The notes under the pieces were generated by a model. It saw only the letters and a list, made by a program, of their open reading frames with translations. It was not told the origin of the DNA and made no database searches. A stretch of DNA of 64,000 bases from Trueperaceae bacterium (lineage in GTDB: Bacteria > Deinococcota > Deinococci > Deinococcales > Trueperaceae): NCBI GenBank assembly GCA_036381595.1, contig DASVCN010000028.1, positions 62,001-126,000 of the forward strand, in the 5' to 3' direction. Of this stretch, positions 41,585 through 48,674 are shown piece after piece. Position 1 is the first letter of the stretch. The number at the start of each line of letters is the position of its first letter. Position numbers and translations under genes: made by a program.

Positions 41585-42508
41585 GTGACCCCTGACATCG
41601 AACGGTTAGCCAACGAAACGAGCGAGAGCGTACCGGCGGAGTGGAGCGCTCCAGGGGCCCGGCTCATCGTCGTGAGCGGGCTGAGCGGCGCGGGCACCAC
41701 TACGGCTCTGCACGCCCTGGAAGACATCGGCTATTTCGCGGTTGACAACCTGCCCCCGTCGTTGTGGGCCCCGCTCGCCGCTCGGGCCGAGGCGGTGGGC
41801 AAGGACCGGGTCGCGCTCTCGGTCGACGTGCGTACTTCGGCCTTCCTGGGCGAACTCGACGACGGGCTCGCGGCACTTGCGCAAGGCGGTTTCGAACCCA
41901 CCATCCTCTTCCTCAGCGCCTCGGAACAGACGCTAGTCAAACGGTACAGTCTCACCCGGCGGACTCATCCTCTCAACGAAGGCACGCTCTCACACGACAT
42001 CGCCGCGGAGCGCGTGGCCCTCGAGGGTGTGCGCCGGAGGGCTCACCATCAGGTGGACACGACCGGGATGAGCGCCAAGGAACTGAACCATTACATCCGC
42101 CGCAGCTTCGCCCGGGAACGCTCCTTCCTGTTGCGCCTGGTATCGTTCGGCTTCAAGCGCGGCGCGCCCATCGACGCCGACCTGGTGCTCGACGTCCGGG
42201 CCCTGCCGAACCCCTACTACGAGGAGGCCCTGCGGCGCCTGAGCGGCAGCGAGGCTCAGGTCCAGGCGCACGTCTTCACCCCGGGCGGGCTCGAACTCTA
42301 TACCCAGTTGCGGAACTTGGTCAGGACCCTGGCTGGCCTCGCCCGCGACAGCGGCCGCACCTCGTACACGGTGGCTCTGGGCTGCACGGGCGGTCAGCAC
42401 CGGTCGGTCGCGGTGGCAGAGAGGTTGAGCCGCGACCTGGGCGATCAGTTCGATGCGCGGATGGAACACCGGGACCTGGCGGCGGCATTGGCGGAGCACG
42501 ACTCGTGA
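41585..42508 (+). CDS. rapZ: RapZ family protein with altered Walker A
   Basis: A 307-residue protein of the RapZ/YvcJ family, nucleotide-binding regulators; in Enterobacteria RapZ controls glucosamine-6-phosphate synthesis via sRNA. Motifs: LEDIGYFAVDNLPP, FLSASEQTLVKRYSLTRRTHPL, and the C-terminal LGCTGGQHRSVAVAERL plus EHRDLA. In the Walker A loop IVVSGLSGAGTTTALHALED the lysine is threonine. The coding sequence confirms ACC at that codon. Start GTG. It is coupled to yvcK by a GTGA overlap. Confidence 0.93.
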   Translation: MTPDIERLANETSESVPAEWSAPGARLIVVSGLSGAGTTTALHALEDIGYFAVDNLPPSLWAPLAARAEAVGKDRVALSVDVRTSAFLGELDDGLAALAQGGFEPTILFLSASEQTLVKRYSLTRRTHPLNEGTLSHDIAAERVALEGVRRRAHHQVDTTGMSAKELNHYIRRSFARERSFLLRLVSFGFKRGAPIDADLVLDVRALPNPYYEEALRRLSGSEAQVQAHVFTPGGLELYTQLRNLVRTLAGLARDSGRTSYTVALGCTGGQHRSVAVAERLSRDLGDQFDARMEHRDLAAALAEHDS

Positions 42509-43839
42509 CGACCAAGGAACGGGTCCGCTACCTCCTGTCGATGCGCTACTGGCTGGCCCCGGGGATGGGCGTCAAGCGTCACGTGGCGCTGGCGGTGGCT
42601 GGCGCCCTGCTGCTCGTTCTGGGCGTGATCGGGGCGATGCTCTGGCTCTTCTCCGGGAATCGCCAGGCACTCTCGCAGCCGATCGAAGGTGTACTGGTGA
42701 GCGGACTCTGGCTCAGCTACGGGTTGATCGCCTCACTCGTGCTCCTGGCCGCCGGTCTCACCGTCGCAATCGTCGCGGTTGGTCGCCTCAACCGCTCGCT
42801 GCTCTCCAACTGGATGCCTCGCCCTTACGAGGCAGCCGCCCTCCTGCACCAGCGCCTGCAGTTGTCCCGAGGTCCGCGGATCGTCGCCTTCGGCGGCGGC
42901 ACCGGGCTCTCCAACCTGTTGCGCGGCCTGCGTGCCCACAGCAGCAACCTGACCGCGGTGGTAACGGTCGCCGACGACGGCGGCTCGTCGGGCAGGCTGC
43001 GGCTCGACTTCGGAATGCCCGCTCCCGGCGACTTGAGCGACTGCCTGGCCGCCCTCTCGGACAACGAACTCGAGGTTTCGCGGCTCCTCCAGTACCGCTT
43101 CCAACGCGGCCGGGAGTTGATCGGCCACACCTTCGGCAACCTGCTCATCACCACCCTCACCGAGGTCGAAGGCGACTTCGGCAGAGCCGTGCGGGCCCTC
43201 AACTCGCTGCTCAACCTCTCCGGGTCCGTCTACCCCGCAACCACCGTCCCGGTATCGCTCTGCGTGAGGAAGAGCGGCGGCCAGGTGGTACGGGGCGAGA
43301 GCGCCGTTCGTGAGACGCCCGGCGCGGTCGAGAGCGTGTCGATCGAGCCCGAGACGGCCTCTTCGCTACCCGAGGTCATCGACGACATCGCTCGAGCCGA
43401 CCTCATCGTCCTGGGGCCAGGCAGCCTCTTCACCTCGACGATCCCGCCTCTGCTCGTGCCCGCCGTACGCGGCGCGCTGCTGGAGACAAGGGCGCCACTC
43501 CTCTACGTCTGCAACATCATGACCGAGGCTGGCGAGACGGACGGTTTCACCGCCTTCGACCACGTGGTGAAGCTCCGTGAGCACCTGGGCCGGGCGCCCG
43601 ACTGGGTAGTGGTCAACTCGGCCGCGGTGGATCAGGAGCGGCTGGCGGCGTACGAGATGGAGGGAGCGGAGGTCGTGAGCGTCGAACAGGAGCGGTTCTC
43701 AGCCGAGGGGATCCGCCTGGCGCGCCTCGACCTGCTCGGTAGCGGGCCGTACGCTCAGCACGACGCCGACGCGCTGGCAGAGTGGCTGATCGCCTTCTGC
43801 AAGCGGGGTCAGGCGCTGAAGGCGGGGGTTCATGTTTGA
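42505..43839 (+). CDS. yvcK: YvcK/CofD-like protein with N-terminal membrane anchor
   Basis: A 444-residue protein. Residues 25-95 hold two membrane helices (HVALAVAGALLLVLGVIGAML and LIASLVLLAAGLTVAIVAVG); the rest is the CofD-like fold: FGGGTGLSNLLRGLR, VADDGGSSGRLRLDFGMP, GDLSDCLAAL, GHTFGNLLITTL and LIVLGPGSLFTSTIPPLL. YvcK controls gluconeogenic growth and cell-wall synthesis in other bacteria, usually beside rapZ and whiA; rapZ is present here, whiA is not. GTG start overlaps rapZ stop. Confidence 0.94.
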   Translation: MTTKERVRYLLSMRYWLAPGMGVKRHVALAVAGALLLVLGVIGAMLWLFSGNRQALSQPIEGVLVSGLWLSYGLIASLVLLAAGLTVAIVAVGRLNRSLLSNWMPRPYEAAALLHQRLQLSRGPRIVAFGGGTGLSNLLRGLRAHSSNLTAVVTVADDGGSSGRLRLDFGMPAPGDLSDCLAALSDNELEVSRLLQYRFQRGRELIGHTFGNLLITTLTEVEGDFGRAVRALNSLLNLSGSVYPATTVPVSLCVRKSGGQVVRGESAVRETPGAVESVSIEPETASSLPEVIDDIARADLIVLGPGSLFTSTIPPLLVPAVRGALLETRAPLLYVCNIMTEAGETDGFTAFDHVVKLREHLGRAPDWVVVNSAAVDQERLAAYEMEGAEVVSVEQERFSAEGIRLARLDLLGSGPYAQHDADALAEWLIAFCKRGQALKAGVHV

Positions 43840-45079
43840 AGCGTTCGTGATGGCGGCGCTTATCACCCTCAGCGACCCGGCTGGGGACGCGGTGGGGAAC
43901 GGTTCGCTGACCCCGCCCTCGGCCGAGGTCTACCGCAACCTCGCCCCTTTCGACCTGCGCCAGGTTACCGTGACCGACGACCCGCAGTTGACGCTCAGGA
44001 TCGAGATGGGCTCGCTGAGCGACCCGTTCGAGCTGCCGATGGGGTTCTCGCTGCCGGTGATCGAGGTCTACGTGTCGGGCGAAGAAGGGGGCAGGAACGA
44101 GCTGCTCTCCGGCTCGGGGATGCGGTTGCCGCAAGGCCAGGGTTGGGAGGTCGCCGTGAGGCTCACCGGAGCACAGGCGACGGCCTACCGGACGAGTTCC
44201 GCGCCCGGAGGCGTGGAGAGCGCGCCGGCCACGGTGACGACCGTGGGCAACGAGCTGCTGGTCACCACTCCCTACCCGCGGCCCGACCGGCCACGGGTCT
44301 ACGCCATCACGGGACTCTACGACCTGTTCGGCGCCAGCCCCTGGCGGCCGCTCGAGCGCCAGGAGTCGCCCTGGGCCTTCTCCAGCGAAACTCAGCGCCT
44401 TCCCGTGGTGGATGTGCTGGCCAGGGGCGAGACGCGACAGTCGCAAGCGATCGATGCGGGGATCCTCCCCCCTGCCCGGAACAGCTCCCCCATACCGGGC
44501 GCCTTCTGGCTGGTGCTGATGGCGGTCGGCTTGCTGGTGTCGTTGGCAGGCGTTGCGATGCGGGTCCTCTCGCGGCCGGTAGCCGCCGATCCCGGGGGCG
44601 ATGACGGTCCGCATCCGCGGGACCCGACATCCCCCGACCCAGTGAGCTGGGAGGCGGTGCCGAAGCCCGAAGCGGCGAGCGGCAGTGAACCGGAACGCCG
44701 CCCGTTCACCTGGGACTCCTCGGCCCTGCTGACCGAGCCGTCGGACGAGGAGCTGGACGCCGAGTTGGAGAACGAGTTCGGTCACCCGCAGGCCCAGAAG
44801 GTCGGCTCGGGCGGCAAGGAGACCGGGACCTGGCAACGGCCGGTACCGCTGCCGTTCAGACGAACCGGCCCGGGGGAACCGCGGCGACCGGACGGCGAAG
44901 CGGACCCCGAAGTGGTCCGGGACGAGGCAGGTTCGGACGCAGGCGAGAGTGAAACCGCGCCGCCGTTTCCAGGGGCCGAGCGGCTCCCCCCGGACGCCGA
45001 GGGAACCTCGAAGGTCGATCCGCTCGACTCAGGTCAGGTCGACGACCCAGGCAGGACGGAAGAGAAGAAGCGCCCCTGA
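43832..45079 (+). CDS. Glucodextranase-like C-terminal (DOMON-type) domain protein with membrane helix and acidic tail
   Basis: A 415-residue protein. Residues about 10-215 form a beta-sandwich resembling the C-terminal module of glucodextranase: ITLSDPAGDAVGNGSLTPPS, FDLRQVTVTDDPQLTLRIEM, FSLPVIEVYVSG. A helix at about 228-248 (FWLVLMAVGLLVSLAGVAM) anchors it, and a 160-residue charged, Pro/Glu-rich tail follows with no signature. The ATG overlaps yvcK by eight bases. The N-terminus has a short hydrophobic stretch (FEAFVMAALITL), perhaps a signal. A bidirectional terminator spans its stop. Confidence 0.75.
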   Translation: MFEAFVMAALITLSDPAGDAVGNGSLTPPSAEVYRNLAPFDLRQVTVTDDPQLTLRIEMGSLSDPFELPMGFSLPVIEVYVSGEEGGRNELLSGSGMRLPQGQGWEVAVRLTGAQATAYRTSSAPGGVESAPATVTTVGNELLVTTPYPRPDRPRVYAITGLYDLFGASPWRPLERQESPWAFSSETQRLPVVDVLARGETRQSQAIDAGILPPARNSSPIPGAFWLVLMAVGLLVSLAGVAMRVLSRPVAADPGGDDGPHPRDPTSPDPVSWEAVPKPEAASGSEPERRPFTWDSSALLTEPSDEELDAELENEFGHPQAQKVGSGGKETGTWQRPVPLPFRRTGPGEPRRPDGEADPEVVRDEAGSDAGESETAPPFPGAERLPPDAEGTSKVDPLDSGQVDDPGRTEEKKRP

Positions 45080-45088
45080 CGGCGCTTC
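45067..45088. terminator. Terminator between the DOMON-like gene and murA
   Basis: GAAGCGCC and GGCGCTTC form an 8-bp perfect stem around CCTGAC, overlapping the stop of the plus-strand gene. On the minus strand the stem is followed by TTCTCTTCC, a T-rich tail suited to murA. Confidence 0.65.
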
Positions 45089-45109
45089 AACCCGTTCTCG
45101 CTATCGCTG

Positions 45110-46402
45110 CTAGTCGCCGCTGGTTGGGGAGGGCGCGGTTACTACCCGCCTGGAAACCTGAGCGCCCAACTGGGAAAGCCTCTCCGTCAGCGCTTCGTAG
45201 CCCCTGTCGATGAACTGCAGGCCCCCGATCGTCGAGGTGCCCTTGGCGCTGAGCGCCGCGATCACCAGGGCGCCGCCGGCCCGGATATCGGCGGCGTGCA
45301 GCCGCGCTCCGGCCAGTTGACCGCCACGGATTATTAGCGTCCGCTCGAACAGTTCGACGTCTGCTCCGGTGCGCCGCAGCTCCTCGACGTGGGTGAAACG
45401 ATCGGGATAGACCTTGTCTCGCACGACGCTGGCGCCAGGCAGAGTCGCCAGGTAGGCGGAGAAGGGAGCCTGGAGGTCGGTGGGGATCTCGGGGTACTCG
45501 GCGGCCGTGACGTCGGCGGGCTTCAGTTCTCCGCTCGCGTCGACGAGCAGGGCGTCATCTGCCACCTCGACGATCCTCACGCCGGTCTCCCTCAGTTTGG
45601 CGCTGACCGCTTCGAGATGCGCGGGGGCAACGCCCCGAAGTGTGACGGTGCCGCGGGTCGCAGCGGTGGCGAGCATCAGCGTGCCGGCCTCGATGCGATC
45701 GGGAACCGGGCGGTAGTCGACACCGCTCAGTTCGGGCACCCCTTCGATCCGGATAGTACTGGTGCCCGCCCCGGTGATCCTGGCTCCCATGGCGTTGAGC
45801 ATGTTCGCGAGGTCGGCGATCTCGGGCTCGAGCGCAGCGTTCTCGATGGTGACGCTGCCGCCCTCGAGGGCAGTCGCCAATATCACGTTCTGGGTGCCAC
45901 CGACCGTGGGCGCTTCGAACACGGCACGGCCGGCGAGCGGTCCGCTGCGGAAGGCGTGGAAGTCGCCGCCCTCCTCGTCGATCACGGCGCCGAGCGCCTG
46001 GAAGGCGGTGATGTGGCGGTCGACGGGCCTCGGCCCGAAAGCGCAGCCGCCCGGCATCGAGATGCGGGCGCGCCCGCAGCGAGCGAGCAGGGCGCCCATG
46101 GCAACGAACGAGGCACGCATCTTGCTGACGAGGCTGTAGGGGGCCCCGCAGGAGCGGATCCGAGCTGCGTGGAGGTGGAGATCGCGCCCCTCCCAGCGCA
46201 CTTCGACGCCCACGTGCTCGAGGATCTCGAGGGCTACGAGGACGTCGCTGAGTCTGGGGATGTCGCGCAGCGTGACCGTCTCGTGAGTGAGCAACGAGGC
46301 GAGGATCAGGTAGAGCGCCGAGTTCTTGGCGGTGTTGATGCGCACCTCACCACGGAGGGGGGTGCCGCCCTTGATGACGAGTGACTCGGCCTGCTCTTGC
46401 AT
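45110..46402 (-). CDS. murA: UDP-N-acetylglucosamine 1-carboxyvinyltransferase
   Basis: Cytosolic enzyme of the first committed peptidoglycan step, transferring enolpyruvyl from PEP to UDP-GlcNAc. The 430-residue chain has RINTAKNSALYLILAS at residues 21-36 (catalytic Lys26-Asn27) and the loop with Cys120 in MPGGCAFGPRPVDRH, the fosfomycin-target Cys. PTVGGTQNVILATA and TLRGVAPAHLEAVSAKL are further family motifs. Start ATG 46402, with AAGGA four bases upstream; a run of upstream open frame to 46813 is not coding, as it overlaps the divergent gene. Transcribed from a near-consensus promoter at 46497-46525. Confidence 0.96.
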   Translation of the reverse strand: MQEQAESLVIKGGTPLRGEVRINTAKNSALYLILASLLTHETVTLRDIPRLSDVLVALEILEHVGVEVRWEGRDLHLHAARIRSCGAPYSLVSKMRASFVAMGALLARCGRARISMPGGCAFGPRPVDRHITAFQALGAVIDEEGGDFHAFRSGPLAGRAVFEAPTVGGTQNVILATALEGGSVTIENAALEPEIADLANMLNAMGARITGAGTSTIRIEGVPELSGVDYRPVPDRIEAGTLMLATAATRGTVTLRGVAPAHLEAVSAKLRETGVRIVEVADDALLVDASGELKPADVTAAEYPEIPTDLQAPFSAYLATLPGASVVRDKVYPDRFTHVEELRRTGADVELFERTLIIRGGQLAGARLHAADIRAGGALVIAALSAKGTSTIGGLQFIDRGYEALTERLSQLGAQVSRRVVTAPSPTSGD

Positions 46403-46466
46403 GTCGTCCTTCCAGCATCGTTCACGGTGCGGGGTGTCGCCGGGTGGGGGCTCACCGTGAGGCAGA

Positions 46467-46483
46467 GTGTGTAACATACACAC
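46467..46483. repeat. 17-bp perfect palindrome in the murA leader
   Basis: GTGTGTA-ACA-TACACAC, perfect 7-bp arms. It lies just downstream of the predicted murA start point, about 65 bases from the start codon, and 46 bases before the predicted divergent promoter region. A plausible operator site, perhaps for the adjacent ribbon-helix-helix protein; the binding protein is not known. Confidence 0.6.
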
Positions 46484-46496
46484 GTTGAGTAGTTGC

Positions 46497-46525
46497 AGAG
46501 TACTGCTCGAGTGCAGTATTGTCAA
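46497..46525 (-). promoter_or_regulatory. murA promoter
   Basis: On the minus strand TTGACA (46525-46520) and TACTCT (46502-46497) are 17 bases apart, an almost ideal promoter. Its -35 overlaps the -35 of the divergent regulator gene. Confidence 0.7.
46501..46518. repeat. Inverted repeat between the murA promoter elements
   Basis: TACTGC and GCAGTA flank TCGAGT, so the 6-bp arms sit within the murA spacer and overlap the -10. A protein bound here would hide both promoters. Confidence 0.55.
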
Positions 46526-46548
46526 GGAAATCCTACAGATGCTACTAT
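46519..46548 (+). promoter_or_regulatory. Promoter of the ribbon-helix-helix and kinase genes
   Basis: TTGTCA (46519-46524) and TACTAT (46543-46548) are 18 bases apart, giving a 5' leader of about 30 bases before the GTG at 46587. The -35 shares five bases with that of murA. Confidence 0.55.
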
Positions 46549-46586
46549 CAGCAACGCTGTCGAGGACCTCACAACTGGAGGCAAGG

Positions 46587-46796
46587 GTGCCCAAGCGAGA
46601 GAAGAGCAAGCGACTACAGGTCGTGATAACCGAAGAGCAAGACTCGCTGCTCACCAAGACCGCATACCAACTTTCCAACCCAGAACGCCTGGTTTCCAAG
46701 TCGGAAGTGGTCCGGCTGGGCATCGAGATGCTCAACCGGGCCGTGGAAGCCGGAGAGCTAGACCCCGCCGTCCTCAAGGCCATAGAGGAATCCTGA
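46587..46796 (+). CDS. Small ribbon-helix-helix type DNA-binding protein
   Basis: A 69-residue protein: SKRLQVVITEEQDSLLTKTA provides the DNA-contacting beta strand followed by two helices (ERLVSKSEVVRLGIEML, then a C-terminal helix with AVLKAIEES). The pattern LQVVI-EEQ-L plus SKSEVVRLGI is that of ribbon-helix-helix proteins, which bind as dimers to palindromes. GTG 46587 has GGAGG five bases upstream. A longer frame from 46467 includes an operator-like palindrome and AT-rich promoter and is not the real start. It is 15 bases from the downstream kinase gene. Candidate regulator of murA and of itself. Confidence 0.72.
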   Translation: MPKREKSKRLQVVITEEQDSLLTKTAYQLSNPERLVSKSEVVRLGIEMLNRAVEAGELDPAVLKAIEES

Positions 46797-46811
46797 GCCG
46801 CCGCGGCTGGC

Positions 46812-48668
46812 ATGTTCCATCCCGGCGAACTGGTTGACGAGCGTTACGACATACTTGGGCCACTCGGCCAGGGTGGGATGGCCCAGGTCTTCCGCGCCCG
46901 CGACCGTCACCTCGAGCGGGAGGTCGCGCTGAAGGTCCTCCGCCCCCATCTGACGGAGACCGACACCCACAGATTCCGGCGCGAGATCCAGGCCCTGGCG
47001 CGCTTCGACCACCCCGGTATCGTCTCCATCTTCGACCTGGGGCTGGGCGAGCACGTCTACTTCGCCATGGAGTTGATCGAAGGCGGTCCGTTCACCGACC
47101 TTGGACCGTTCGAAACAGACACCGAGGCGTTCGAAAGGCTCCTCGGGGCCTCGATAACGGTGGCCGAAGCTCTGGGCTACGTGCACAACCTGGGCATGGT
47201 CCACCGTGACCTCACGCCACGCAACATCCTGCTCACCACCCACAACCACCCCAAGGTCATGGACTTCGGCCTGGTTCAGCTGACCGAGAGCAGCCAAGAG
47301 CTGACCCGTACCGGCCTCACCCTCGGCACGCCGCAGTACATGGCTCCGGAGCAGGCGCGCGGTGACGCCACCGGCGCTCATACCGATCTCTACGCGTTCG
47401 GAGCGGTCCTCTACCGAACGCTCACCGGCTCTGCGCCCTTCGACGCCGAGAACGATCAGGCGGTCCTCTACCAGCACGTCTACGGCGAGCTGACGCCCGC
47501 TGCCGAACTCAATCCCCAGATCCCCCCCGAGCTGTCGCGGCTGATCTCCGCGCTCCTCTCGAAGGAGCCGCAGTCCAGGCCGGGATCGGCCTACGCGGTC
47601 GCCGACTCGCTGCGGGCCATCCTGGAATCGGGCCGGGTTCGAGCTACCCACCTGCCGGCCGGCGGCCCCGGCCGCTGCGGCTTCTACCCCACCGGGCCGG
47701 TCCAGTCGGGAGCGCCGCGGCGCCGCTGGCAGGTCCAGCTGAGCGACGGACCCCAGTTCCCGGCAGGCATCGGGGCTGCCGAAGGGTTCATCCTGGTGGG
47801 CCTCAGGAGCGACTGCACCGCGGTCCTCAGGCCCGCGGACGGCGGAACGGTAACCACCTTCAGCGCCGATGACGAGGTGAGCACCGCCCCCATCTACGCC
47901 GGCGGCAGACTATACATAAGCAGTCGCGACGGCGGGCTGCAGGCGATCTCCTGGCCCACCGGCCGCTCGCTCTGGTCGGACCCGGAGTACGGGGTCGTGG
48001 GACTGCTGCCGTACGGCGACGGCGTGGTCACCACGGCCTCGAGCGGGTACCTCGAACGGCGGAACGCCGACCGCCAGCCTGCCTGGCGCTACGAGGCGGC
48101 CGCGCCCGCCGCGACGCCCCCTACCCTCCACCGTGGGCAGGTCGCGTACGCGACCTCTGACGGCTGGCTGCATGTGGTCGACGCACTGAGCGGCAAGGGC
48201 CGCCTGAAGGTCGAGGTCGGCAACATGCTCTCACCGCCGGTCGCGCATGGCGGCCTGCTGCTGCTCCCCGTGCGCGATGGCGAACTGCACGCTTTCGACC
48301 TGAACAGCCGCGAGGTGCTCTGGAGTTACGACACGGCCGGCGAGATCTACGGCTCGCCGGCCGTCTGGAACGGCCGCGTCTACCTCGCCTCCTGGGGCCG
48401 CAGGCTCCGCTGCCTCTCGTTGCGGAGCGGCGACGACATCTGGGAGCGTTCCCTCGACGCCCCGGTCACGGCCGCCCCGGTCGTTGCCGCCGGCACGCTC
48501 TATCTGGCCACCGAGAGCGGTGAGCTCCTGGCCTTCGACGCCAGGGCGGGGAGAGAGTTGTGGCGTGAGCAGGTTTCCCACTCCCCCATCCAGGCCAGTC
48601 CGCTGCCGCTGGGCGACGCTCTGGTCGTTGCCTCACTCGACGGGACGGTCACCGCCTTCGGCTCCTGA
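46812..48668 (+). CDS. Serine/threonine protein kinase with C-terminal PQQ-like beta-propeller
   Basis: A 618-residue protein. Residues 12-275 form a Hanks-type kinase: GPLGQGGMAQVF (Gly loop), ALKVL with Lys41, Glu58, catalytic loop HRDLTPRN (131-138) and DFG 151-153. The Lys normally in HRDLKPxN is Thr135. The APE motif is YMAPEQARG. After a short linker a beta-propeller of PQQ-like blades occupies about 310-618 (SPAVWNGRVYLASWG and LYLATESGELLAFDARAGRELW). No membrane helix is visible, so it is cytosolic. PQQ-propeller kinases are usually membrane-anchored sensors, so a soluble one is unusual. Overlaps nothing but converges with gltB six bases away. Confidence 0.9.
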   Translation: MFHPGELVDERYDILGPLGQGGMAQVFRARDRHLEREVALKVLRPHLTETDTHRFRREIQALARFDHPGIVSIFDLGLGEHVYFAMELIEGGPFTDLGPFETDTEAFERLLGASITVAEALGYVHNLGMVHRDLTPRNILLTTHNHPKVMDFGLVQLTESSQELTRTGLTLGTPQYMAPEQARGDATGAHTDLYAFGAVLYRTLTGSAPFDAENDQAVLYQHVYGELTPAAELNPQIPPELSRLISALLSKEPQSRPGSAYAVADSLRAILESGRVRATHLPAGGPGRCGFYPTGPVQSGAPRRRWQVQLSDGPQFPAGIGAAEGFILVGLRSDCTAVLRPADGGTVTTFSADDEVSTAPIYAGGRLYISSRDGGLQAISWPTGRSLWSDPEYGVVGLLPYGDGVVTTASSGYLERRNADRQPAWRYEAAAPAATPPTLHRGQVAYATSDGWLHVVDALSGKGRLKVEVGNMLSPPVAHGGLLLLPVRDGELHAFDLNSREVLWSYDTAGEIYGSPAVWNGRVYLASWGRRLRCLSLRSGDDIWERSLDAPVTAAPVVAAGTLYLATESGELLAFDARAGRELWREQVSHSPIQASPLPLGDALVVASLDGTVTAFGS

Positions 48669-48674
48669 GCCGAC

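Noticed and set aside
46467-46586. N-terminal extension of the ribbon-helix-helix gene starting at GTG 46467
   Set aside because: It would cover a palindrome and a likely promoter, has no Shine-Dalgarno, and the GTG at 46587 has GGAGG at correct spacing.
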